Positions 36,576 to 44,226 of a stretch of 64,000 bases of DNA are shown here, one piece after another (position 1 is the stretch's first letter; each line of letters starts with the position of its first letter). The stretch comes from G963668605 sp963793625. GTDB lineage: Bacteria; Acidobacteriota; Terriglobia; Bryobacterales; Bryobacteraceae. The stretch spans positions 124,001 through 188,000 of the forward strand of contig CAWCAT010000050.1 in assembly GCA_963793625.1 (NCBI GenBank). The letters are read 5' to 3'. The notes beneath the pieces were generated by a model that had not been told where the DNA came from, ran no database searches, and saw nothing but the letters and a program-made list of their open reading frames with translations. Both the position numbers and the translations under genes were made by a program.

Positions 36576-38210
36576 ATGGCTGATGTCTTAACAGTACCAA
36601 GTCAATCCGGCGGCACTGCCCATGAGGGCAGTTATCTGGACTCACCGAAGGGCTGGAAATCGTGGGTTTTCACGGTTGACCACAAACGGATCGGGATCAT
36701 GTATCTATGGTCGATCCTGTTTTCCTTCTTCCTCGGCGGCGTCTTCGCGATGCTGGTCCGCATGGAGTTGCTCACGCCGAAGCAGACTATTATGAGCGCG
36801 GATATGTATAATCGCGCATTTACGTTGCACGGCGCGATTATGACGTTCCTCTTCGTCATCCCGTCGATTCCGGCAGCCTTGGGCAACTTCGTTTTGCCGC
36901 TGCTGATCGGGGCAAAAGACGTCGCGTTCCCCAGGCTCAATCTGGCCAGCTATTACATCTATGTCATCGGCGCAATCTTTGCCGTTACGGCGATGGTAAC
37001 GGGCGGCGTGGATACCGGGTGGACTTTCTATACACCTTACAGCACGACTACCGGCGGCGCGGTTACGACCATGACGCTCGCCGCATTTATCCTTGGCTTT
37101 TCGTCGATTTTCACGGGCATCAACTTCATTGCCACAATCCACAAACTGCGCGCGCCAGGTATGACCTGGTTCAAAATGCCGCTGTTCTGCTGGGGCGTTT
37201 ACGCCACCGCGATCATTCAGGTGCTGGCGACTCCGGTGCTCGGCATCACGCTCGTGCTGCTGATGATGGAGCGCGTGTTCAGCGTCGGCATTTTCGATGC
37301 GCGGCTGGGCGGCGATCCTGTGCTCTTCCAGCACTTCTTCTGGTTCTATTCGCACCCCGCCGTGTACATCATGATTCTGCCTGGTATGGCGATCATCAGC
37401 GAAATCATTCCCGTGTTTTCGCGCAAGACGATCTTCGGCTACAAAGCGATCGCGTTTTCGAGTGTCGCGATTGCGTTTATCAGCTTCCTGGTGTGGGGCC
37501 ATCACATGTTCGTCAGCGGACAGTCTCAACTGGCGGGCGCGATATTCTCGTTCCTCACATTCCTGGTCGCGGTCCCCTCGGCAATCAAAGTCTTCAACTG
37601 GCTGGCTACGATGTACCGCGGTTCCATTGATCTAAAAGCGCCGATGCTCTACGCGATCATGTTCCTGATGCTGTTCGGCATCGGCGGGCTGACAGGTCTG
37701 TTTCTGGGCACGCTCTCGACAGACGTCCACCTGCACGACACGTACTTCATCGTGGCCCACTTCCATTACGTGATGATGGGCAGCACGACGATCGCGTTCC
37801 TGGCAGGCATCCACTACTGGTGGCCGAAGATGTTCGGCCGCATGTACAACGAGAAGTCCGCTGCGGTCGGCGCTGTGCTGGTGTTCATCGGCTTCAACTG
37901 GACGTTCATCCCGCAGTTCATTCTGGGAAGCCGTGGCATGCCGCGCCGCTATTACAACTATCTGGATCAGTTCCAGCCGCTGCATATGTTTTCCACGGTA
38001 GGCTCCTGGATACTTGGGCTCGGTCTGCTGATCTGCGGTGTGACGCTGTTTGCATCGTTGCGCAAGAAGCCCGATGCCCCGGCTAATCCATGGGGCGGCA
38101 AGACTCTGGAATGGCGAACCACTTCGCCGCCGATTACGCATAACTTCGATGAGACGCCTGTCGTGACCCACGGTCCTTACGACTATTACCCGACGGAGAC
38201 GCATGCATGA
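36576..38210 (+). CDS. coxA: Cytochrome c oxidase subunit I
   Basis: 544 aa, twelve-helix heme-copper oxidase core. Low-spin heme ligand His in RAFTLHGAIMTFLF, CuB/Tyr motif FWFYSHPAVYIMILPGMAII (His-Tyr cross-link), CuB His pair WGHHMFVSG, and the heme a3/a ligands in LHDTYFIVAHFHYVMMG. It also retains the Tyr/Ser (YS) variant of the K/D-channel helix seen in A2-type oxidases (YSHPAVY). The extended C-terminus is soluble. Its ATGA overlap with coxC shows operonic coupling. Confidence 0.96.
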   Translation: MADVLTVPSQSGGTAHEGSYLDSPKGWKSWVFTVDHKRIGIMYLWSILFSFFLGGVFAMLVRMELLTPKQTIMSADMYNRAFTLHGAIMTFLFVIPSIPAALGNFVLPLLIGAKDVAFPRLNLASYYIYVIGAIFAVTAMVTGGVDTGWTFYTPYSTTTGGAVTTMTLAAFILGFSSIFTGINFIATIHKLRAPGMTWFKMPLFCWGVYATAIIQVLATPVLGITLVLLMMERVFSVGIFDARLGGDPVLFQHFFWFYSHPAVYIMILPGMAIISEIIPVFSRKTIFGYKAIAFSSVAIAFISFLVWGHHMFVSGQSQLAGAIFSFLTFLVAVPSAIKVFNWLATMYRGSIDLKAPMLYAIMFLMLFGIGGLTGLFLGTLSTDVHLHDTYFIVAHFHYVMMGSTTIAFLAGIHYWWPKMFGRMYNEKSAAVGAVLVFIGFNWTFIPQFILGSRGMPRRYYNYLDQFQPLHMFSTVGSWILGLGLLICGVTLFASLRKKPDAPANPWGGKTLEWRTTSPPITHNFDETPVVTHGPYDYYPTETHA

Positions 38211-38879
38211 CACCAGCCGCAAACACTATCGATAAACACGGCGAGCACCACGAACCCGGGCTGCAGCATCATTTTGCGGACATGCAGCAGCAGGTCGATG
38301 CCAGCAAGATCGGCATGTGGCTGTTCCTCGTCACAGAAATCCTTTTGTTCGGCGGCCTGTTTGTGGGCTTCGGCATCATGCAGTCCATGCACCGCGAAGC
38401 GTTCATGGCTGCGCACCATCACCTGGATCGCACCATGGGTGCGGTCAACACGATTGTCCTGCTGCTCTCCAGTTGGACGATGGTGATGGCCGTCCATAGT
38501 GCACAGAAAGCCGATCGGAAGAAGCTGATCGTCTATCTTGATTCTGACGTTGATTTTTGCGGGTGTCTTCCTTGGCATCAAGTACGTGGAATACTCGCAC
38601 AAGTTCCACGACGGATTACTGCCCGGCAAGTATTATCACCACCAGGGTGACACCGTTCCCGGTCAATTCATGTTTTTCAGTTTCTATTTCATGATGACCG
38701 GCTTGCACGGACTTCACATTCTGGGAGGCATGGGCGCAATCGGCTGGGTACTCTATCGGGCCGTACGTGGTGAGTTCACGGCCACCTACAACACTCCGGT
38801 CGACCTGGTCGGGCTGTATTGGCACCTTGTGGACTTGATCTGGATATACCTGTTCCCGCTGTTGTACCTGATCAGCTAA
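38207..38879 (+). pseudogene. coxC: Cytochrome c oxidase subunit III, one frameshift near 38540
   Basis: The first frame (38207 onward) encodes QQVDASKIGMWLFLVTEILL, GGLFVGFGIMQSMHREAF and RTMGAVNTIVLLLSSWTMVM. The protein continues in the next frame from ~38540: ILTLIFAGVFLGIKYVEYSH, GQFMFFSFYFMMTGLHGLHI and DLVGLYWHLVDLIWIYLFPL. A single extra base in tatcttGattctg explains the break. The joined length (~223 aa) is normal for caa3 subunit III. All expected helices and the subunit III Glu/His positions are present, so this may be a consensus error rather than a dead gene. Confidence 0.9.
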
Positions 38880-38886
38880 GGAGAAG

Positions 38887-39300
38887 ATGATGAGCGCACA
38901 TACTGACACACACCACGGCTCGCCGAAGCTTTATACGCTGATTCTGTTGGCCCTGATGGTGCTGACCACCATCACGGTCTTTGCATCGGGAATCGACTTC
39001 GGCTCGCCCACGATCAACGTCGTGATCGCGATGGTGATCGCCTCGATTAAGGCATCGCTGGTCGCACTCTTCTTCATGCACCTGCGCTGGGACCGCCCGC
39101 TCAATTCCATCATCTTCGTCAGCGGATTGCTGTTTCTGGGGCTTTTCCTGATCTTCTGCTTTATCGACGTGGATTCCCGCCGAGTGATTGTGCCGCAGAC
39201 GCTGAAGGTCCCGTTACCCGCCGCCGCCCCGGCTCCTGGTGCGAAAGCGGCGCCGAGCGCACAGCCGCCCGCGCATGGCACGCCCGCCCCAGCTCACTAA
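38887..39300 (+). CDS. coxD: Cytochrome c oxidase subunit IV (caa3 type)
   Basis: 137 aa (ATG 38887, or ATG 38890, which has better spacing to AAGGAG). Three membrane helices: LYTLILLALMVLTTITVFAS, INVVIAMVIASIKASLVALF and IIFVSGLLFLGLFLIFCFID. FFMHLRWDRP is the family signature of the prokaryotic subunit IV. The C-terminus is an Ala/Pro-rich tail (PAAAPAPGAKAAPSAQPPAH). Last gene of the actABCDEF-SCO-cox operon, followed by a hairpin. Confidence 0.9.
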   Translation: MMSAHTDTHHGSPKLYTLILLALMVLTTITVFASGIDFGSPTINVVIAMVIASIKASLVALFFMHLRWDRPLNSIIFVSGLLFLGLFLIFCFIDVDSRRVIVPQTLKVPLPAAAPAPGAKAAPSAQPPAHGTPAPAH

Positions 39301-39310
39301 ACTCACCTAC

Positions 39311-39337
39311 ACTTGAGGGGTGTGGATCCCCTCAAGT
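39311..39337 (+). terminator. Hairpin after the ACIII-caa3 operon
   Basis: A perfect 10-base stem, ACTTGAGGGG (39311-39320) with CCCCTCAAGT (39328-39337), and a 7-base loop lie 10 bases after the coxD stop. No U-run follows, so it may be an mRNA-stabilising or attenuator hairpin rather than a classical terminator. Confidence 0.6.
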
Positions 39338-39399
39338 TAACTTCGGGAAACCCCTGAAAGGGTGTTGCCCACAAGTACTGGTACTGATAGAAGTAAACG

Positions 39400-39597
39400 A
39401 TGGCTATAAATTCCGCACCGATTCCTGACGACGACCAACTCCTGGATGAGCAACTGGAGTATCTGTATCGCAGGAAATCCGCTGTGGATCAGGCCATTCT
39501 GTCCCTGGAGCGCTATCAGGCACTTCAGGAGCGAAAACCACCCGTAACCGAACTTGGGCGCGAGGCGGAGTCGTGGATTCGCGAACTGGCGTCCTGA
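39400..39597 (+). CDS. Small hypothetical protein
   Basis: 65 aa, mostly helical, charged and without a signal peptide or membrane segment (DDDQLLDEQLEYLYRRKSAV, QAILSLERYQALQERKPPV). The heptad-like spacing of Leu suggests a short coiled coil. No motif identifies it. It sits between the respiratory operon hairpin and the sigma-factor cluster with no strong ribosome-binding site. A real small gene is plausible because the frame is clean and its composition is protein-like, but the function is unknown. Confidence 0.5.
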   Translation: MAINSAPIPDDDQLLDEQLEYLYRRKSAVDQAILSLERYQALQERKPPVTELGREAESWIRELAS

Positions 39598-39681
39598 CAG
39601 CAGCCAAACCGGACCAATCTCTATACTCAGGACGTTGCTTTTATGCCGACGCCCTTGTAACCTAACAATTTGCCGGTGCGC

Positions 39682-39712
39682 CTTATCGGATGTAGAGCGC
39701 TATGTCGATAAG
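39682..39712. promoter_or_regulatory. 31-base inverted repeat upstream of the ECF sigma gene
   Basis: CTTATCG (39682-39688) and CGATAAG (39706-39712) are perfect arms around a central near-palindrome TAGAGCGCTA. It lies 26 bases before the sigma-factor start and could be a regulator site or an RNA hairpin in the leader. Confidence 0.4.
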
Positions 39713-39738
39713 CGACGCTGCTGGCCTCTATTGCCAGC

Positions 39739-40332
39739 ATGCTTGTAGAATTCGACCTGATCCAACGTGCGCGGGACGGGGACGATGCGTCCTATAACCA
39801 GGTCGTTCAGGCCTATCGTAAAAGGATACTGGGGACAATTGCTCGACTCATCGGGCGGCCGGAAGATGTTGAAGATGTGGGGCAGGAAGTATTCCTCAGG
39901 CTGTATTTTTCCTTGGATCAGTTGCGTACGCCAGAAGTTTTTGAACCCTGGCTCTACCGGTTGACGGTGAATGCGGCGTATGATTATCTTCGTAAGCAGA
40001 AACGTCGGCACGAGGCCCGAATGGCGGACCTCTCAGAGCAGCAGGTGATAATCGCGGATGCAGTGGCGAGCACCATCCGCGGCGTGGAACAGGACCGGCG
40101 CCAACAGGTCCGGGAGCAGGTGCATTCACTGTTGGAGACCGTGCCCGAGCAGGATCGAATCCTGCTGCTGTTGAAAGAAGTAGAAGGTTTGTCGTTGAAG
40201 GAACTGGAAAAGATCTACGGCGTGAATGAGAATGCGATCAAGGTTCGCCTTTTTCGTGCCCGGCAGCGTGTAATTAAGGCTCATGAACTTGCAACGCAAC
40301 AGGCGGCAAGCGGGGGAAAGGGCAAGGAGTAG
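39739..40332 (+). CDS. ECF RNA polymerase sigma factor
   Basis: 197 aa, two-domain sigma70-family protein of the extracytoplasmic function class. Region 2: DLIQRARDGDDASYNQVVQA, DVEDVGQEVFLRLYFSLDQL and FEPWLYRLTVNAAYDYLRKQ. Region 4: LETVPEQDRILLLLKEVEGL, LKELEKIYGVNENAIKVRLF and RARQRVIKAH. The next two genes are small membrane proteins, the normal arrangement for sigma/anti-sigma and an envelope sensor. It directs RNA polymerase to a regulon that cannot be read here. Confidence 0.92.
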   Translation: MLVEFDLIQRARDGDDASYNQVVQAYRKRILGTIARLIGRPEDVEDVGQEVFLRLYFSLDQLRTPEVFEPWLYRLTVNAAYDYLRKQKRRHEARMADLSEQQVIIADAVASTIRGVEQDRRQQVREQVHSLLETVPEQDRILLLLKEVEGLSLKELEKIYGVNENAIKVRLFRARQRVIKAHELATQQAASGGKGKE

Positions 40333-40335
40333 CAG

Positions 40336-40677
40336 ATGGAAAAACGGGACATGCGAAACAACGAGCAGCTGGATGCGCTGTTCAGCGCGTACAGGGATGC
40401 GATCCCTGATCCGGACTGTAGCGCCGGATTTATGCCTGGCGTCTGGGAGCAGATAGATCGCAGACGCAATTTCGGTGTGCGCTTCGCCAAAGGATTTCTG
40501 AGCCTGGCCGCAGCCATGTCGCTCCTTTTATTAGTCATCCTGCTCAATCCGACTACGCAGAACGCAGCTGTTTATACGGCAACGTACATCGATGTCCTCG
40601 ATGCCGACCGTGCTCCCGATCAACTTGCCTATCTGGAGGTTCACTCCGAGCCCGGAGTTGACGTGATCGTCCAATGA
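40336..40677 (+). CDS. Putative membrane anti-sigma factor
   Basis: 113 aa. An N-terminal cytosolic part (MRNNEQLDALFSAYRDAIPD, FMPGVWEQIDRRRN) precedes one membrane helix (GFLSLAAAMSLLLLVILL) and a short periplasmic tail. AAGGAG lies seven bases before the ATG, and the gap to the sigma gene is only three bases. The size, topology and position fit an anti-sigma factor holding the ECF sigma protein at the membrane, although no ZAS-type HxxxCxxC zinc motif is present. It overlaps the next gene by four bases. Confidence 0.65.
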   Translation: MEKRDMRNNEQLDALFSAYRDAIPDPDCSAGFMPGVWEQIDRRRNFGVRFAKGFLSLAAAMSLLLLVILLNPTTQNAAVYTATYIDVLDADRAPDQLAYLEVHSEPGVDVIVQ

Positions 40678-41082
40678 GAAAATCCAATACCGTTCTCGCT
40701 GCTTACTTTGTGCTTGTGTTTCTGGTCGGTGGGGTTTTGGGGGCGTTGGCCTTCCGGCTTTACACTGTAAACTCAGTTAGCGCCAATCGTGGCCGGCGCA
40801 ATCCAGAAGAGTATCGCAAGCGCTACGTCGAAGAGATGACCACACGGCTAAAACTGGACGAGGCACAACTGAAGCAACTGAATATCGTGCTGGATCAGAC
40901 CCGCGATGACATGCGTACTATCCACGAGAAATATCAGCCTGAAATGCGCGTTGGTTCAGGAAAAGCAGACAGATCTCATCAATGGATTTCTAACCGAGGC
41001 ACAAAAGCAGGAATACCTGAAGATGCGGCAGGAACGGGAACAGAAGATGAAACAGTCCCGGAGCCGGGCTCCGGGCTGTTGA
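40674..41082 (+). pseudogene. Periplasmic CpxP/Spy-like protein, frameshift near 40950
   Basis: The start has a membrane anchor (TVLAAYFVLVFLVGGVLGAL) and a helical domain typical of CpxP/Spy/heavy-metal-sensor proteins: EEMTTRLKLDEAQLKQLNIV, LDQTRDDMRTIHEKYQPEM. The first frame then turns to low-quality sequence ending at 41099. One extra base near 40948-40953 restores a continuation (LVQEKQTDLINGFLTEAQKQ, EYLKMRQEREQKMKQSRSRA) ending at 41082. This is the repeat-like LTxxQ signature of the family. As third gene after the ECF sigma factor it probably senses envelope stress. Confidence 0.7.
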
Positions 41083-41095
41083 CAAGCGTAGAAAA

Positions 41096-41329
41096 CTAGT
41101 TGTTTCTCGCGGCCTTTTGAGCTTCGCGAATCTTCTGATACTTCTTCTGGAAGCGATCCACGCGACCTTCGGTATCGATCAGTTTCTGTTTTCCCGTAAA
41201 GAACGGGTGGCAGCTCGAGCAAATTTCAACGCGGATGTCGCCTTTGTGCGTCGAGCGGGTCTGAAATGTATGCCCGCAAGCGCAGACTACATTCAATTCT
41301 TCGTAAGCGGGATGTATCCCAGCCTTCAT
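41096..41329 (-). CDS. rpmE: 50S ribosomal protein L31 (bL31)
   Basis: 77 aa, normal length. Zn-binding form: CACGH in NVVCACGHTFQTRST and CSSCHPFFTGKQKLIDTEGR, which is the strong L31 signature. Zinc-containing bL31 may serve as a zinc store. An AAGGAA ribosome-binding site lies upstream of the ATG at 41329, and an extended -10 is at 41364-41372. Convergent with the Spy-like gene, whose shifted frame would stop 13 bases before this stop. Confidence 0.96.
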   Translation of the reverse strand: MKAGIHPAYEELNVVCACGHTFQTRSTHKGDIRVEICSSCHPFFTGKQKLIDTEGRVDRFQKKYQKIREAQKAARNN

Positions 41330-41363
41330 TGCCGGTTCCTTTCCTATGCAGGATCAGTACCAA

Positions 41364-41372
41364 TTATAGCAA
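41364..41372 (-). promoter_or_regulatory. Extended -10 promoter of rpmE
   Basis: TGC-TATAAT on the minus strand, 35 bases upstream of the rpmE start. The transcript would start near 41357, leaving a ~28-base leader that holds AAGGAA. Confidence 0.6.
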
Positions 41373-41497
41373 AGCAGCGCCTGATTCGGGCTGCACCGAA
41401 GCCGTAAACGACCTGTTCCAGTACCAAATCTTAAAAAATCTATTCAGTATTCGCACCGTAGCCGATATTATGTAGGACACGAGGTGGAATCGGAACG

Positions 41498-41668
41498 TTG
41501 CGTGAAGCGTTGTATGTCGGCGGACTAGCTGGCGCTTTGCTTGCGTCATTGGTTATGCCTGGGTGCAAACCCCGGCACACCGCGAGACTGGACGAGAGCT
41601 TTGTTACTTCGGGCACTCCCGGGGCGACCGTTTTCTCGGACGGTGTCATCCAGAAGCGACTGATATAA
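41498..41668 (+). CDS. Short exported/lipoprotein-like protein, ends at the IS boundary
   Basis: About 56 aa from TTG 41498 (GAGGTGG upstream). A hydrophobic segment YVGGLAGALLASLVMPGC ends in a Cys that could be lipidated, followed by KPRHTARLDESFVTSGTPGA and SDGVIQKR. The TAA stop falls within one base of the IS256-type left end, so the natural protein may have been longer and truncated by insertion. No family recognised. Composition and the signal-like segment suggest a real gene, but the short length leaves doubt. Confidence 0.35.
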   Translation: MREALYVGGLAGALLASLVMPGCKPRHTARLDESFVTSGTPGATVFSDGVIQKRLI

Positions 41669-42949
41669 GGGTGTTGAATTCTGTGTAAACGTTCTCCGGT
41701 AATATTCAGGAGAACAGAATGAAAAAGCAGAAGCAGGAAAAGCCGATCAGTGATGAGTGGATCGACGAGTTGTTGAAGCAAGGGCGAAAGCCTGAAGACG
41801 TGCAAGGTCTTCTGAAGCAGATCACCAAGGCGGTGCTGGAAAGAGCGCTGCAAGGTGAGATGACCGAGCATCTGGGCTACGCCAAACACGATCCCAGCGG
41901 TGCGAACAGCGGCAACAGCCGTAACGGAGTGACGCGCAAAACGCTTAAGGGCGACTTCGGCGAGTTGGAGTTGGAGACGCCCCGCGACCGCCAGGGCGAG
42001 TTCGAACCGCAGATGATCCGGAAGAACCAGACGCGCTGGACGGGGTTCGATGACAAAATTCTTTCGCTGTACGCACGCGGCATGACGACTCGGGAAATCC
42101 AGGCGCATCTCGAAGAGATGTACCAGGTGGAAGTCAGTCCGAGCCTGATCAGCGAAGTCACCGACGGGGTGATCGAGCAGGCGCGCGCGTGGCAGAATCG
42201 GCCGCTGGAGCCGTTTTACGGCGTGGTGTTTTTGGATGCGCTGTACGTGAAAATGCGGCATGAGGGCCGAGTGGAAAACCGTGCGGTGTATGTCGCGCTC
42301 GGCATCAATCTGGACGGGCGAAAGGACGTTCTTGGCCTCTGGACTTCAGCGAACGAAGGTGCGAAATTCTGGCTGAATGTGCTGACGGAGCTGCGCAACC
42401 GCGGTGTCCGCGATATCTACCTGGTATGCGTGGACGGGTTGAAAGGCTTCCCGCAGGCGATCGAATCGCTGTACCCGAAGTCTCTGGTGCAACTCTGCAT
42501 CGTGCATCTGATACGGGCCAGCCTGAATTACGTGACCTGGAATGATCGTAAGAAGGTGGTCATGGATTTGAAGCCGATCTACAAGGCAGTCACGGCGGAC
42601 GAGGCGGAGCGGCAACTCGATGAGTTTGCCGCCAAGTGGCCGAAGTATCCCGCGATTGCAAGACTCTGGCGCGAGCAGTGGGAGCGGGTGATTCCGTTCT
42701 TTGCATTCCCGGAGGAAGTGCGTAAGGTCGTCTCACAACGAATGCCGTGAGTCGCTGCACATGAGCCTGCGCAAGATTATCAAGACGCGTGGTTCATTTC
42801 CGAGTGAGGAGGCCGCGCTCAAACTTATGTATTTGGCGCTGACGAATGTCGTGGCGAAATGGGAAACGGTGCAGTATTGGAAGCAGATGCTGAACTATCT
42901 GGACACGGTATGCAGTGACCGGATCCGCGAGGCCGGCGTACGGCTGTAA
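41669..42949 (+). mobile_element. IS256-family insertion sequence, decayed
   Basis: The left end (GGGTGTTGAATTCTGTGTAA from 41669) has the pattern of IS256-family terminal repeats. A transposase gene starts 50 bases in. No inverted copy of this end is found in the ~160 bases after the transposase, so the right end seems lost. The boundary at 42949 is only the end of the transposase reading frame. Confidence 0.65.
41719..42949 (+). pseudogene. IS256-family (mutator-type) transposase, frameshifted
   Basis: The first frame (41719-42750) gives a clear mutator-type transposase: ALQGEMTEHLGYAKHDPSG, NSRNGVTRKTLKGDFGELEL, EPFYGVVFLDALYVKMRHEG with the first catalytic Asp, VCVDGLKGFPQAIESLYP with the second, and VQLCIVHLIRASLNYV. 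The last catalytic part is in another frame: the consensus would read VY.TTNA.ESLHMSLRKIIK, but two single-base losses near 42733 and 42748 end the first frame at RMP and restore ESLHMSLRKIIKTRGSFPSE later. The Glu is shifted out of frame, so it is inactive as read. The combined length is about 410 aa, as in the family. Confidence 0.88.
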
Positions 42950-43110
42950 GACCCGCTCAGAACCCACCAGCGGGATAATGCCGCTCATCCCGCAGGCCGT
43001 CCGTCGGCGTTGTTGCTGATGCCAGAACGGTGCTCGCGCGAAAGGTCCGCTACGCCGCGCCAAATACGGGCGCGCCCTTGCGTCCTCCGCGCCGTTCTGA
43101 CAGGATAGAT

Positions 43111-44191
43111 ATGGACGACGGCTCCGGCGGGATGAGCTCAAGCGAGCGATTCCCAACAACCGCGAACCCAAATCGCAAATCATACCGCGATGGCGTTTAC
43201 ACAGATCGCGATCCGCACTCGATCGTCCCCGGCGGCGTGTTTTCCGTAAGCGACGTACAGCGTGCAGTCGCAACCGATCCAGTAGTCGCACTGCACTACG
43301 CCGGAGTCCAGCCGTCCAGCCTGAGACTCATCAAACTGCTCCGGCAAAGCGAAGCGCACGTCTCGTATCGAATACGCGACAAAGTCTATTGGACATCCCG
43401 GACGGTCAAATTGCAGCCGGGAGAGCGGTTGCTTACAAACGGAACCCATTTTATTCGTGCGCGCTGCGGGAATCGCATCTCCCCTGAAGGACTGCAGCCG
43501 ACCATGCCTGACATCGAGCCCCCTGAGTCTGAACTGGACACTCCTGTCAGTCTCTGGCCTATTCCTCCGAACAGTCCTCTGAACCCGGATATGCCCCACG
43601 ATCTTACGTATCCGGAACGCCCTGAGCTCGGCTTCAGATTGCCGCCATTCTTTCCACCGGATTTCCCCGGCAGAGGCACCCAGAAGCCTCCGGAAGGGCA
43701 ATATCCGATCATCGCGGTCTATCCGCCCAGGCCCGTGTTGTTGCCGCCGCCGGGCGGAGGTGGACCGGGCACACCGCCTGTTGTGATTCCAACACCAGGA
43801 CCCAATCCGAACCCGAACCCGGCACCAGATCCAACCCCCAATCCAAACCCGGGTCCCGGGCCAACGCCCGATCCGAATCCGAACCCTAATCCCAACCCCG
43901 GTCCTGGCCCTACGCCGAACCCGAACCCCAACCCCGGCCCTACGCCGAATCCAAATCCGAATCCCAATCCGAACCCCGGCCCTGGGCCGAATCCAAACCC
44001 GAACCCGAACCCGAATCCGAACCCAAACCCAAACCCAAACCCAAATCCAAATCCAAATCCCCAACCCACCGCCTCCACCTCCCGAGACTCACATTGCAGA
44101 AACTCCAGAGCCGAAAGCTGTTCTCCTGCTGGTTGGTGGTTTAGGAGCCTTGTGGCTGGCCAACAGAAGGTTGCGCAGACAGCGTTATTGA
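43111..44191 (+). pseudogene. PEP-CTERM-like protein with Asn-Pro repeat linker, one frameshift
   Basis: From ATG 43111 (AGGA six bases upstream) the protein runs YRDGVYTDRDPHSIVPGGVF, ATDPVVALHYAGVQPSSLRL and RIRDKVYWTSRTVKLQPGE. It then enters a Pro-rich stretch and ~85 residues of (NP)n/(GP)n. One extra C in the C-run at 44059-44062 shifts the frame. With it removed, the C-terminus reads PEPKAVLLLVGGLGALWLAN then RRLRRQRY and stops at 44191: the Pro-Glu-Pro motif, hydrophobic helix and basic tail of PEP-CTERM sorting signals. As given, the frame runs on into the TonB receptor. No signal peptide is visible, so the true 5' end may be missing. Confidence 0.65.
43792..44062. repeat. Imperfect tandem repeat coding Asn-Pro/Gly-Pro
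   Basis: About 270 bases of a degenerate six-base unit (CCNAAY, sometimes with GGNCCN) encoding mostly Asn-Pro. The last units are nearly identical copies of CCAAAY. The repeat ends in a C-run with an extra base. Such arrays are prone to slippage and to sequencing error. Confidence 0.85.
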
Positions 44192-44226
44192 CTTGCACAG
44201 ACGTGTGTGATGTAGTCGGTTCTGTC

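Noticed and set aside
36705..37529. 274-aa minus-strand frame inside coxA
   Set aside because: Charged, low-complexity (Arg/Glu/His-rich) shadow of a membrane-protein gene.
41440..42261. 273-aa minus-strand frame across the IS left end
   Set aside because: Antisense to the IS256-type transposase and to the small lipoprotein-like frame; no motifs.
43792..44062. Possible CRISPR or minisatellite array
   Set aside because: Units are six bases, degenerate and in a coding frame; no spacers of regular length.
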